Source of the DNA: Fischerella sp. JS2
GTDB lineage: Bacteria; Cyanobacteriota; Cyanobacteriia; Cyanobacteriales; Nostocaceae
Reading direction: 5' to 3'
Length of the DNA stretch: 64,000 nt
Assembly: GCF_032393985.1 (NCBI RefSeq)
Contig: NZ_CP135918.1
Location: 1,550,001-1,614,000 of the forward strand
The notes below the pieces were generated by a model. It did no database searches. It had not been told where the DNA came from and was given only the letters and a program-made list of their open reading frames with translations. Numbering within the stretch: position 1 is the first letter of the stretch; each line of letters starts with the position of its first letter. A program made the translations under genes and the position numbers. Shown piece by piece: positions 1 through 8,613 of the stretch.

Positions 1-1
1 G

Positions 2-289
2 CAGCAAACTCAACAACAGGTCATGAAACGCGAGGAACTGCAAACAATGGAGCAAAATTTGCTGTCTTTGCGAACAACAACTGCCCAATCCCAAGGCCAG
101 CTAAATTTATATCAACAAGCTTTACAACCAATTCAAGATTCCTTAGATGGGTTGCGACAGAAACTCCAAGGCGTTTCTGAATCTTTAGCTGAAGTTCAAC
201 AAATTGGTGATTCTCAGCTCCAGGCTATTACCCAGATGCGTCAAGTTATGCTGAGTTTAATTTCTCAACCAGAATTAGCAGCAACATAA
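2..289 (+). CDS. C-terminal part of a coiled-coil protein (5' end outside window)
   Basis: The reading frame is already open at base 2, so this is the 3' end of a longer gene and the ATG at 23 is probably internal. The 95 visible residues are rich in Gln, Leu and Ser with heptad-like spacing, which predicts a coiled coil. No catalytic motif is visible. I do not recognise the family; function is unknown. The frame ends at TAA 287-289. Confidence 0.6.
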   Translation, partial: QQTQQQVMKREELQTMEQNLLSLRTTTAQSQGQLNLYQQALQPIQDSLDGLRQKLQGVSESLAEVQQIGDSQLQAITQMRQVMLSLISQPELAAT

Positions 290-344
290 AAAATTATGAA
301 TTATGGCTGATGTGAGTTAAAGCTCTGACCAAAATCATTTTTTG

Positions 345-480
345 GAAATCGACCACTCTCTTGGAAAGCTTTAGATCGCCGGAAGCCGGCGCTCAAACTT
401 TCCGCCGATGCACACAGATGTAGACGCCCCTAAGGGCGGCTTCCCGTAGGGTACACAGATAAACATAGATAAATTATCCG
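345..480. repeat. Dispersed palindromic repeat, copy A
   Basis: Non-coding stretch between the first gene and tilS with short hairpins: GCCGG-AAG-CCGGC near 376-388 and CGCCC-CTAA-GGGCG near 425-438. It shares the opening CACTCTCTTG followed by AAAGCTTT, and the later GATGCACACAGAT block, with 50895-51105. This marks it as one copy of a dispersed intergenic element. No ORF of note lies in 290-591. Confidence 0.55.
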
Positions 481-591
481 TTAGCGGCGGTGATTGGTAA
501 TCAGTTTACAGTTAACAGTTAGCTGTTTGCAATTGATAACTAAACACTCGGGCCGTTATGCATTACCGACTTTTATAAATTTACAATTGAT

Positions 592-1674
592 TTAAGATTT
601 AATCCAGATCCAATCACTTTCTACTATCGCTGTCGCACCACCGGGAAATGGATCAGTTTGGGACTTATTTGGTGCTGTAATTAAAGCTGTGAGTTTTTCG
701 ATTTGCTCAAATGTGGGAGCTACAGGAAGTATTTGTTGTAACACTTGCCGCATTACACGTCTTTGCAGAGCAAGTCGGGCTTTCTGTAACACGCGACGAT
801 TGAGTCTGAGAGGGTGGTCGAGAGTATCTGATTGGATAATCGTTCCTCCCCTCATGGCCTCTTCTCGCAAAGCCTGAGCAGCTTTTTCTAAATACTCCAC
901 TTCCGCTTGCAGTAGTTCTGCTGTTTGAGCTAAAGCTGATTCTACTTTTGGGTTGAAATTTTCTGACAAATATGGTATGAGTTCTAGGCGAATGCGGTTG
1001 CGGGCGTACTTTAAATCTTGATTTGTAGAATCTTCCCAGATCGGCAATTGCAAATCTTGGCAAAATTGCCCGGTTTCTATGCGGGTAATTTCTAAAAGTG
1101 GACGCACCAGCATAATGCCATCAACAAGTAAACGTTGCCAACTCAAAGCTTGCAGACCATCAGCACCAGTACCGCGAATTAAGTTATAAAGTAGTGTTTC
1201 TGCCCGATCGCTGGCTGTGTGACCTGTAACTACACATTTATAATTATGCTCCTGGGCGATCGCACTCAAAACTTGATAACGCCATTCCCGTGCAGCAGCC
1301 TCAGTTTGTACTAACTGTTGTTCTTGCGCTTCTACAGTCTGCAAGTAAAAAGATATACCCCAATTTTTAGCCAAATTTTCTATGTGTTGGGCATTAGCCT
1401 GCGAGTCAGTCCGCCAGCGATGATCACAGTGAGCAATACCTAACTTCCATCCCCATTTTGGTTGTAAATCTAATAATAATTTGATTAAACAAAGAGAATC
1501 TTGTCCACCAGAAACTGCAACTAGTAAGTACTGATTACGTTCAAACAGGTGACGCGATCGGATAGTGCGATGGATTTTTGCGTGTAGGGGAGTCCATATT
1601 AACCGATTTTGGATTTGAGGTTTTGGATTTGGGATTGGTTCCACAAGATTTATTTGAGGGCTTTTACTATACAA
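592..1674 (-). CDS. tilS: tRNA(Ile)-lysidine synthetase TilS
   Basis: Modifies C34 of the minor tRNA-Ile to lysidine using ATP and lysine, switching its decoding from AUG to AUA; cytosolic. The P-loop motif SGGQDS lies at residues 55-60, followed by the N-type ATP-pyrophosphatase core (HCDHRWR, then VTGHTASDRAETLLYNLIRG). Length of about 335-360 residues fits the cyanobacterial form, which lacks the long C-terminal domain of E. coli TilS. The start is uncertain: the first codon here is TTG, and the first ~25 residues (NPKPQIQN) come from an ATTTTGG-type repeat. Homologous sequence seems to begin near IWTPLHAKIHRTI, where the codon is ATA. Confidence 0.9.
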   Translation of the reverse strand: MYSKSPQINLVEPIPNPKPQIQNRLIWTPLHAKIHRTIRSRHLFERNQYLLVAVSGGQDSLCLIKLLLDLQPKWGWKLGIAHCDHRWRTDSQANAQHIENLAKNWGISFYLQTVEAQEQQLVQTEAAAREWRYQVLSAIAQEHNYKCVVTGHTASDRAETLLYNLIRGTGADGLQALSWQRLLVDGIMLVRPLLEITRIETGQFCQDLQLPIWEDSTNQDLKYARNRIRLELIPYLSENFNPKVESALAQTAELLQAEVEYLEKAAQALREEAMRGGTIIQSDTLDHPLRLNRRVLQKARLALQRRVMRQVLQQILPVAPTFEQIEKLTALITAPNKSQTDPFPGGATAIVESDWIWIKS

Positions 1675-1778
1675 AAAATTATCAGATTTTGAATTTTGCA
1701 GTACTAATTATCTTTAAAAACCTCTGTGTCTCTTGCTGACTCTGTAGCCCTGGTGCGTTTAATCAAAAATATAAAACA

Positions 1779-2117
1779 TTAGTTATTAAACTCTTTGTAA
1801 TTACTAAAGTCTTTAAATTGGCGATAGTACTCTATTTCCGATTCTTGCTGACTATTATCTGATTCTTCCGGTTCATTAGAGCAAAATTCGACACATAATC
1901 TAATTTTACCTTCTCGCCACTTTTTACTAGGGACTAAAACGTGACAATCTAATCCCTCTTCAAAAAATACTCTTAATGAAACACCTTCACAAGAAGCAGC
2001 CTTAATTTTATTTATTATTTCAAATAATAATTGGGTATGATTTGAATCTTCAAACAGAGGTTGACGAAAATACACAACATCATCCTCAGGATTTAACGCT
2101 TCCCACTTATCATTCAT
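1779..2117 (-). CDS. KGK-domain family protein
   Basis: Small acidic protein of 112 residues. The segment EEGLDCHVLVPSKKW, then REGKIRLCVEFC and an acidic tail, matches the pattern of the cyanobacterial KGK-domain family (EEGVDCEVL, W(K/R)KGK(V/I)R, EFCPDEPE), with the first K of KGK replaced by E here. The family's function is unknown. I chose ATG 2117 over the upstream TTG because AGGAG sits about 8 bases before it. It stands alone, with no clear operon partner. Confidence 0.7.
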   Translation of the reverse strand: MNDKWEALNPEDDVVYFRQPLFEDSNHTQLLFEIINKIKAASCEGVSLRVFFEEGLDCHVLVPSKKWREGKIRLCVEFCSNEPEESDNSQQESEIEYYRQFKDFSNYKEFNN

Positions 2118-2322
2118 AATCAATCTCCTAGAACTAAATTTATAGTTCCCAGGAGATTGCAGTTAATTTCAAATTATCCATCCTGATCAAGGATGATTTA
2201 TGAACTCTTTAATTTTCTACCTGTGTGTCTTTTGTAGTTATTGAAAAAATTTAATGTCAACCTTAATAGAATTGGTATAGTTACTCCTTTGCTAAATAAA
2301 GAGGTAGTGAAGGGCAAGATTT

Positions 2323-3390
2323 CTAAAAGAACCAGCCGTAAGAGTGTAAACCCTTACCCAACAAATTTACACCCAAATAGCAAACCCAGACTACGACAAA
2401 ACCACTAGCAGCTAAAATAGCTGGGCGACGCCCTTGCCAACCACGAGTAATACGGGCGTGGAGGTATGCAGCAAATACTAACCAGGTAATTAGCGCCCAA
2501 GTTTCTTTAGGGTCCCAACTCCAGTAAGAACCCCAAGCTTCGTTAGCCCAAACCGCACCAGCAATAATACCTATTGTGAGCAGAGGAAATCCGAGTCCAA
2601 TGATGCGATAGCTGATGTTATCTAAGGTTTCAGCCAGGCTAAGACGTTGGGGAGAAAGAGGTTGAGAATCTTGAGTGTCGGATTTTGGATTTTGGATTGT
2701 AGGTGCTAAGACAGTATCCAAAACGGCGGTTTTACCATTGTTGACGGATTCATAACGGACAACACCATTACCATTATTGTCTGCAATCATTGCTGATGAT
2801 TGAGAAATTAATTCACCTGCTTTTTGCAAGCGGTAGCCATTGCTGCGATAGCCACCAGTACCGACAGAACTACCTTGGAGTTGAATCTCCTGCCCACGAG
2901 TAACGACTAAAAAAGCGATCGCCAACAATGAACCTACCATTAAAGCGGCGTAACTTAACATCATGACGCTAACGTGCATCATTAACCAGTTTGATTTCAA
3001 TGCAGGTACTAAAGGTTCTGCTACTTGCATTTGAGATGGTAGTGTGAGGGTAGCAAAAGCAGTAATACTCATAGCAACAGGGGCAGTAACAACTCCCACC
3101 AAACGACTGTGGCTGTTGTTTTCTGCTATCAGATGGATGGTAGTGATCCCCCAAGCCAGGAAAAACAGAGATTCATACAAATTGCTGAGAGGGAAATAAC
3201 CAGCCTCTAGCCATCGTGCCCCTAACATTGTGGCAATACACAAATTCGCGATCGCCATTCCTGCGGTTCCCAATGCTGGTAAGTAGGGCAAGTTGGGAAA
3301 AGCCGCCCCACTCCAATAAATCAGCATTGTGGTAAAAAGGACGGCAAAGGAAGTATTGTCTAGCCAATTTTGGAGTTGCAGCAAATTCAT
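2323..3390 (-). CDS. ccsA: System II cytochrome c biogenesis protein CcsA-type (Ycf5; also named CcsB)
   Basis: Integral thylakoid protein of the System II pathway that delivers haem to apocytochromes c such as Cyt f and Cyt c6. It has about eight hydrophobic segments and the tryptophan-rich haem-handling motif [13 protein letters not shown] near residue 285. The C-terminus, with [17 protein letters not shown] and a GLHSYGWFF end, is diagnostic. The loop at about residues 170-255 is poorly conserved and partly encoded by an ATTTTGG-type repeat (nucleotides ~2680-2700). The ATG at 3390 begins the conserved protein. Cyanobacterial databases use both ccsA and ccsB for this protein. Confidence 0.92.
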   Translation of the reverse strand: MNLLQLQNWLDNTSFAVLFTTMLIYWSGAAFPNLPYLPALGTAGMAIANLCIATMLGARWLEAGYFPLSNLYESLFFLAWGITTIHLIAENNSHSRLVGVVTAPVAMSITAFATLTLPSQMQVAEPLVPALKSNWLMMHVSVMMLSYAALMVGSLLAIAFLVVTRGQEIQLQGSSVGTGGYRSNGYRLQKAGELISQSSAMIADNNGNGVVRYESVNNGKTAVLDTVLAPTIQNPKSDTQDSQPLSPQRLSLAETLDNISYRIIGLGFPLLTIGIIAGAVWANEAWGSYWSWDPKETWALITWLVFAAYLHARITRGWQGRRPAILAASGFVVVWVCYLGVNLLGKGLHSYGWFF

Positions 3391-3528
3391 AAAGCGTTTT
3401 CCCCTGTGAATTTTTAGAGGTTTGGATTCTCACAGTATTGATCCTATCTGTTTCGGGGTAGTTAGTAATTAGTTGGTTGTTGATCGTTGATTGTTGATGG
3501 TTAGTAGTTAGTGGTTAGTGGTTAGTGG

Positions 3529-3558
3529 GTAGAGACGCGAGGAACATCGCGTCTGTAC
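3529..3558. repeat. 30-bp hairpin repeat, copy 1, inside TTAGTGG heptamer tract
   Basis: Arms AGACGCGA and TCGCGTCT enclose the loop GGAACA, with outer flanks GTAG and GTAC. The hairpin sits in a run of TTAGTGG-like heptamers covering about 3480-3580. Identical copies in reverse orientation lie at 18479-18508 and 29546-29575, and a copy with the loop inverted at 36085-36114. Confidence 0.8.
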
Positions 3559-3684
3559 ATTAGTAGTTATTGGTTGTTTAATACTTACTCCTCACATTCC
3601 ACCCTTACCTTAAGCCTATGAGCGCGTCTACACACCCCACCCTTACCTTAAGCTGCTACGCGTCTACACACCCCTCACACTCCC

Positions 3685-3779
3685 CATTGCCCCTAATCCC
3701 CAACGCCTCTTTCTTTATGCCGAGGGACCCTTACTTTACAGAAGCCGAGTAAAGCGCGTCTACGGCAATCGCTCATGGG
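3685..3779. repeat. ~95-bp dispersed repeat, copy 1
   Basis: Almost identical, in inverted orientation, to 29388-29483. Both contain CTTTACAGAAGCCGAGTAAA and CGCCTCTTTCTTTATGCC, and I see one clear mismatch in the core. A 20-base piece recurs near 14778-14798. No ORF is present. The neighbouring 3600-3680 holds two partial repeats built on ACCCTTACCTTAAGC and GCGTCTACACACCCC. Confidence 0.75.
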
Positions 3780-3856
3780 GGACTCACCTCCCCACCTCTC
3801 CCCGCGCATCGTAGAATAAATATCACAATTGCTTAAGCTTTTTGGAGAGTTAAGCC

Positions 3857-4174
3857 ATGCCACTGGCAGTTGGAGTTATAGAAACTTTAGGTTTTCCCCC
3901 TGTATTAGCAGCAGCAGACGCAATGGTCAAAACTGCTGAAGTTACCCTTGTATACTACGGTTTAGCAGAAAGCGCTCGTTTTTTAGTCGCCGTGCGAGGA
4001 CAGGTTGCCGAGGTCAAAAGAGCCATTGCGGCAGGTATAGAAGCCTGCAACCAAGCTCAAGGTGATGGTGGTCAACTAATCACCCACTATATTGTTCCCA
4101 ATCCACCAGAGAATGTAGAATCTGTCCTACCTATACATTTCACTAAAAAATCAGAGCCATTTCGCATTTTCTGA
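3857..4174 (+). CDS. ccmK3: Carboxysome shell protein CcmK3 (BMC domain)
   Basis: Minor hexamer-forming facet protein of the beta-carboxysome shell. One BMC domain spans nearly the whole 105 residues ([21 protein letters not shown], then SARFLVAVRGQVAEVKRA). The sequence around the pore, YYGLAESARF, departs from the usual KIGSGR-type pore of CcmK1/K2/K4, and the tail is short, as in CcmK3. It is directly upstream of ccmK4, away from any main ccmKLMN operon, which is the usual satellite arrangement. CcmK3 is known to assemble as heterohexamers with CcmK4. The start has GGAGAG about 9 bases upstream. Confidence 0.9.
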   Translation: MPLAVGVIETLGFPPVLAAADAMVKTAEVTLVYYGLAESARFLVAVRGQVAEVKRAIAAGIEACNQAQGDGGQLITHYIVPNPPENVESVLPIHFTKKSEPFRIF

Positions 4175-4317
4175 ATTTGGTTCTCAAATCATCTTATGTA
4201 CTGTACTTGCTTCCCGGAATAATAAAGATGATAGATTTAACTCTATAAAATATGTAGCAACCTTCGTACAATTAATTGGTAGCGCCACATAACTTTTACT
4301 GATATAGGAGACAACCA

Positions 4318-4668
4318 ATGCCACTACAGGCAGTTGGATCAATTGAAACTAAGGGCTTTCCTGCCGTACTAGCTGCGGCAGACGCGATGGTGAAAGCAGG
4401 TCGAGTCACCCTCGTAGGTTATATAAGAGCTGGTAGCGCTCGCTTTACTGTGAACGTCCGAGGTGATATACAAGAGGTAAAAACGGCTGTCGCAGCCGGT
4501 GTAGAAGCTGTAGAGAATGTTTACGGCGGTGTTCTAGAAACTTGGGTCATTATTCCTCGTCCTCACGAAAACGTAGAAGCTGTTCTGCCAATTGGCTATA
4601 CAGAAGAAGTCGAACAGTATAGGCAAGCAGTGGAAAATCCAATTGTATCTAGACCTAATAATCGTTAA
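4318..4668 (+). CDS. ccmK4: Carboxysome shell protein CcmK4 (BMC domain)
   Basis: Facet protein of the carboxysome shell, 116 residues with one BMC domain ([36 protein letters not shown]). The pore-region loop [10 protein letters not shown] and the C-terminal extension after [14 protein letters not shown] favour CcmK4 over CcmK1/K2. It follows ccmK3 by 143 bases and has AGGAG 7 bases before the ATG, so it can be translated independently. The pair is thought to adjust shell permeability under changing CO2 or pH. Which CcmK paralog this is rests on context and on the pore loop. Confidence 0.9.
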   Translation: MPLQAVGSIETKGFPAVLAAADAMVKAGRVTLVGYIRAGSARFTVNVRGDIQEVKTAVAAGVEAVENVYGGVLETWVIIPRPHENVEAVLPIGYTEEVEQYRQAVENPIVSRPNNR

Positions 4669-4743
4669 TCAGTGTAGTAGATGCAAAGCCTCTTGGTGCA
4701 GGTAAGCACAAAGATAAATAGTCCTTCGTACTTCTTACTTTAT

Positions 4744-4771
4744 CCTCAGAAAGCGGTTCTCCGCTCTGAGG
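4744..4771. terminator. Stem-loop downstream of ccmK4, possible terminator
   Basis: CCTCAG and CTGAGG arms enclose an inner AGCGG/CCGCT stem with a TTCT loop and an AA bulge, 75 bases after the ccmK4 stop. No strong T-run follows, so it may be a processing or weak termination structure. Confidence 0.45.
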
Positions 4772-5550
4772 GTGTTTACTGGTTAATCAAATTTTTGACA
4801 TTTTGATGATTTTTACTAAAACTGAAGTAGTCCAAAAGTTCAACATTTAGAGTCAAGGCTCTACAATTCAAGATTATATAAATTTTGGCTTTGCTGTTGA
4901 CTAATCGTATAGTTTATGAATATACTCATCACCGCTACAAAAGTTCAAAATTTTTATAAAGACATTCAGTGATTTTAAGTTTTGCTCCCTCAATTAAAAG
5001 TACCCTAGAGGGTACTGTAAAACTTTCTGTCACTTTTTCAGAATAATCTTGTATGGTATTTTCTCTCAAAAGATTTTGAGTGATTATATAGAGTTGCTTT
5101 GATTTTTTTACGTAATGTTACTTGATAGTTGTTGCTAAAAATACATCTATTTACGAGTTTTTGGTAAAGTAAAATTTCTAATACTCAGAAACACTAGGGC
5201 ATACTTCACAGGAGTGAAACTAAAAAAGTTTAAACGACGTCTAGAAATTGAGGGCAACAATCGTCTGAAAATGGTAAAAAAGGCTGATATTCAGCCTTTG
5301 ATAACTTTGTTATCTGTCTAAGTGGAAGAACTAATTTAGTTTACAAAATTAAATATTTGATTTAATTGGGAAAATTGCTCAAAAAACATGATTTTCGGGA
5401 AGATGAACATGAAAATATGATGAGAAAGCAGAAGTAACTGCATAAAACCCGTGAGTCAAAACGTAATAAAAGTAGAATCACGTAGATGTTCTATCAGAAC
5501 ATCATGCAATTGGGAGCAACTGCCAGTCGAAAACTTGAGTGAGGTGAAAA
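4772..5550 (+). promoter_or_regulatory. Long AT-rich leader upstream of the HetZ-family gene, with a short palindrome
   Basis: About 780 gene-free bases. At 4999-5016 the arms AGTACCCT and AGGGTACT flank a 2-base spacer, which could be a dimeric regulator site. Long leaders with distant differentiation-induced promoters are known for hetZ. I did not find the TCCGGA element of DIF-class promoters or a clear NtcA site. The tail GAGGTGAAAA just before 5551 is a plausible ribosome-binding site. Confidence 0.4.
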
Positions 5551-6735
5551 ATGGAGGTTGTGATGCAGCAAACTTTAAAACAGGGTTTCGAGGAGCGCAA
5601 TCTCACTATGGCTTCTGAGGCGGATAAAGTGGCACAATTCTGGCATAAGCGGCTAGAAAATGAGTGTCTAGGACAAACCACAGCGAATAAACAAAGCATT
5701 GTTCGCTGGCTGCTAGGCAGCAATCAAGAGCGATTTGAAGATCCAAAGCAATTAGATATTGCTAAACAAGCGATGGAATATCGCTGGAAGATTTTAAATC
5801 AACGTTACTTAGGCAAATCAAGAGAAGCTGCTTACAAAAATTTACTGACTCGTTTAGGTAGTTTAGTAACATTACGAAATAAAATTCAGACATGGGTTGC
5901 CCTCAGTCGCGATCGCCAACGTTCAGTTTTGGATGTCTTACAAGAAGTCATTCAAGAACTGTTGCAAAGCGACAACTATATGCAGCAACAAATGGCTCTG
6001 ATTTCGGAATTTACTACTGATCCGCGTTTACGGAATGCTCTGCTGTTTGCCAGTATAGAAGAATATTGCCTGCGACCAGTACGCAATCAACCCCTACTAG
6101 TTTACAGATTTGTCAATTATTTACGTCGTACCCAACGTGGTGGCTTAACTCAAGTACCAGGTAGCGACATGGTAAGGCTAGTCTCAGAAGAGATCCTTAC
6201 TGACGATAGTGATAATCGAGTCAACTTAGTAGATACCCAAGCGGTCGCAGAATATCAAGAAGCACAAGAGCAAGAAGAACAACAGACGCTGCGACAATCA
6301 GTCAAGGATGAATTTGAAAATTACTTACTAGAAAATCTCGGACAAGAAGCAGTAGATTGGTTACGGCTATACTTACAAGGACAATCCCAAGATGCGATCG
6401 CTAAAAAATTAGGCAAGCCGATCAATGTCATTTATCGACTGCGGGAAAAAGTTAGCTATCACGCGGTGCGTGTTTTTGCTCTCAAAGACAAACCAGAACT
6501 GGTCGAATCCTGGCTACAAACATCATTGAAAGAGCATAATCTGGGACTAACACCAACTCAACTTCAGCAATTGCATGAAAAATTGACCCCAACTCAAAGA
6601 CAAGTTCTAGAACTACGACGAGCAGGCAACAGTATAGAAGAAGTAGCCCAAAAATTAAAACTTAAAACCCATCAAGCAATGGGTGAATGGACTAAAGTCT
6701 ACCTAAGCGCCCAAACTTTGAGAAGTGAAGAGTAG
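5551..6735 (+). CDS. hetZ: HetZ-family heterocyst differentiation regulator
   Basis: 394-residue all-helical protein, close to the ~400 residues of Anabaena HetZ. The C-terminal half has two sigma-region-4-like helix-turn-helix segments, one around QSQDAIAKKLGKPINVIYRL (about residues 280-300) and one around RQVLELRRAGNSIEEVAQKL (about 350-370). No sigma region 2 is evident, so it is more likely a DNA-binding regulator than a sigma factor. HetZ acts downstream of HetR to commit cells to heterocyst fate. The next gene resembles PatU, the known partner. Identity is recalled from family features, not a search; a HetZ paralog is possible. ATG 5563, with GGAGGT before it, is an alternative start. 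Confidence 0.7.
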   Translation: MEVVMQQTLKQGFEERNLTMASEADKVAQFWHKRLENECLGQTTANKQSIVRWLLGSNQERFEDPKQLDIAKQAMEYRWKILNQRYLGKSREAAYKNLLTRLGSLVTLRNKIQTWVALSRDRQRSVLDVLQEVIQELLQSDNYMQQQMALISEFTTDPRLRNALLFASIEEYCLRPVRNQPLLVYRFVNYLRRTQRGGLTQVPGSDMVRLVSEEILTDDSDNRVNLVDTQAVAEYQEAQEQEEQQTLRQSVKDEFENYLLENLGQEAVDWLRLYLQGQSQDAIAKKLGKPINVIYRLREKVSYHAVRVFALKDKPELVESWLQTSLKEHNLGLTPTQLQQLHEKLTPTQRQVLELRRAGNSIEEVAQKLKLKTHQAMGEWTKVYLSAQTLRSEE

Positions 6736-7018
6736 GGGAGTAGGGTATGCAACATTTTTGGTTGTTACTTGTACCACAACAAGATTTTCTATGAGCAACT
6801 ACAAATCAGGAGAGTTAGTTGCTCCCCACACAAGCAACAAACAACTACCAACTGCTGGATATTTATTGTTAAAGGTTCGCGATATTAAATTCAAAATCAA
6901 GCAATTGCTTATTTTGTAGTTAATTTAACTTTTATTTATCTAAACGTCATGATTTGTTTACTGCCAAAAAAAATCTGGGCAGAATAGGATATATAGAAAT
7001 TTCAAGCAATCTAAGCCT

Positions 7019-8212
7019 ATGTTGTCTTCAAAGGGCAAATCAATTGATACCGAAGCTAGCGATCAGCAAGAAGTACCATCCGACACACACATATTATGGG
7101 AGCAAGGAATAGAACGCGAGCAAGTATTCCAGCTGATTGAAAGTTTTCTGTCCTTTGAAGCCTGCCTTTATCATCAAGTTGTGCCACTCAAAATGGAAGA
7201 CAACAGCTTGTTATTGGGTATGGTCAATCAAGAAGATAGTTCAGCGTTAGATTACGTTCGTCGTATATTGTCTTACATAAAATGTACATTAGTATGTGAA
7301 CCGATTACAGGCGATATCCACCGTAAAATACTCTCAGCCTATCTAAACTACAAAAATACATCCCCCTCAGCGATTCCACAAGACTCTAATCAGCAACCAA
7401 CCAACCCAAACCCAAATCAAACTGAAAACACTGTCCTGCAATTGGATGCTTCTGCTAAGCCACAGCTAGAAACTGTAAGTCACAATACTCCTCAGTCTCA
7501 TCGCGTGATTGTTACCAACCCCAACACCACAGAAGCAAAACAAACAGAACAAGGGAATTCTAATATTAGCCTAGCAACCACAGGAAATTTACATGTTTTA
7601 TCAGTTCCAGTAGCAGAAGAATTCTCTCCTGTTGAGATCTTGTTAACCTTACCACCAAAAAAACTACTAGAAGAATTATTAGCTAGGGTTTTAGCAGGGG
7701 GAATCGGTCGGCTGTACTTAGAAAGACTACCCTACACAGGCAGAATTCTATGGAGTGAAAATGGAGTTTTGCAATCTGTATTGGAGAAAGTACCTCTATC
7801 GGTGTTTCAGGGAGTCATGAATGAGTTAAAACGATTTGGTTCTCTGCCTGTAATTACACTTGCAGAACCCAAACAAGTCGAAAGAGAATGTTTATATCAA
7901 CAAGACCGTTTATTATTGCGCTTGCGAGTTATGCCAGGCATGTACGGCGAAGAAGCAACCCTTCAAGTACTGCGAGGAGCAGCGTTAAAGTTTTATCAAC
8001 AACAACAGTTAACCCGCCTTAGTCGTGATGCCTTGGGTATTTCTCAGCAACTCAGCTATAAATTGCATGAATTACAAGAGAGACTTTTAGTTAACCGCAA
8101 CGTTAACTCTAGTCAGCTAGAAACTTTCAATGCTCTCAACAACTTGTTACAAAATTTAGACCAGCATATAAAAAGACTTACAATTGAAACCTCTGAACCA
8201 CCGACAAAATAA
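7019..8212 (+). CDS. patU: PatU-like protein (PilB/GspE N-domain relative)
   Basis: 397 residues in two blocks separated by a Gln/Asn/Thr-rich linker (about 115-195). The first (IEREQVFQLIESFLSFEACLYHQVVPL) resembles the N-terminal MshEN/GspE-N domain of type IV pilus ATPases. The second (LLTLPPKKLLEELLARVLAGGIGRLYLE) resembles a degenerate GspE region without Walker A or B motifs, so ATPase activity is unlikely. It follows the HetZ-like gene by 283 bases on the same strand. In Anabaena, patU is split into patU5 and patU3 right after hetZ, and the two-block form here fits an unsplit patU. This is an inference; the safer description is a conserved protein with a GspE-type N-domain. Confidence 0.6.
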   Translation: MLSSKGKSIDTEASDQQEVPSDTHILWEQGIEREQVFQLIESFLSFEACLYHQVVPLKMEDNSLLLGMVNQEDSSALDYVRRILSYIKCTLVCEPITGDIHRKILSAYLNYKNTSPSAIPQDSNQQPTNPNPNQTENTVLQLDASAKPQLETVSHNTPQSHRVIVTNPNTTEAKQTEQGNSNISLATTGNLHVLSVPVAEEFSPVEILLTLPPKKLLEELLARVLAGGIGRLYLERLPYTGRILWSENGVLQSVLEKVPLSVFQGVMNELKRFGSLPVITLAEPKQVERECLYQQDRLLLRLRVMPGMYGEEATLQVLRGAALKFYQQQQLTRLSRDALGISQQLSYKLHELQERLLVNRNVNSSQLETFNALNNLLQNLDQHIKRLTIETSEPPTK

Positions 8213-8539
8213 ATTTTGGTCAATTGTCATTTGTCATTGGTTGTTTGTTGATAGTTGTTTGTTGGTTGGTGGTTGTTAACCATCTTCCTTGTCCCCTTCT
8301 GTTACCAATTTTTAATTTTTAATTTTTTCTTTTGAGTTGATAAGTCTCCCCACCTCTGCTTTTCGGTAAAACCCCTGATTTCGATCGCATAATTTTTATG
8401 CTGTAATAAAACTCTAGACCGATTAACCACATGGTTGCGGTTAGATATATAGTAATTTTGCAATTTTATACACAGTAAAATTACGGTTGAAAAGCCTAAT
8501 GAAGGATGAAGTGTGAAAGATAAAGTATTAATTTTAATA

Positions 8540-8581
8540 CTTCTGCCTTCTGCCTTCTGCCTTCTGCCTCCTGCCTCCTGC
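8540..8581. repeat. Heptamer STRR: four CTTCTGC plus two CTCCTGC units
   Basis: Six perfect 7-base units, ending about 30 bases before the start of the Crp-family gene. A reverse-strand ORF at 8302-8598 is generated by this tract and is not considered a gene. Further TTGGTTG-type repeats lie at about 8220-8275. Confidence 0.85.
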
Positions 8582-8613
8582 CTTACACCAACGAACAATT
8601 ATTCCTGCATTTC

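Noticed and set aside
4999-5016. Reading the palindrome as a HetR site
   Set aside because: The known hetP site has G-runs first and C-runs second on the same strand; here the order is reversed.
8302-8598. 98-codon reverse-strand frame
   Set aside because: Generated by the CTTCTGC heptamer tract and the A/T-rich DNA next to it; no family-like sequence.
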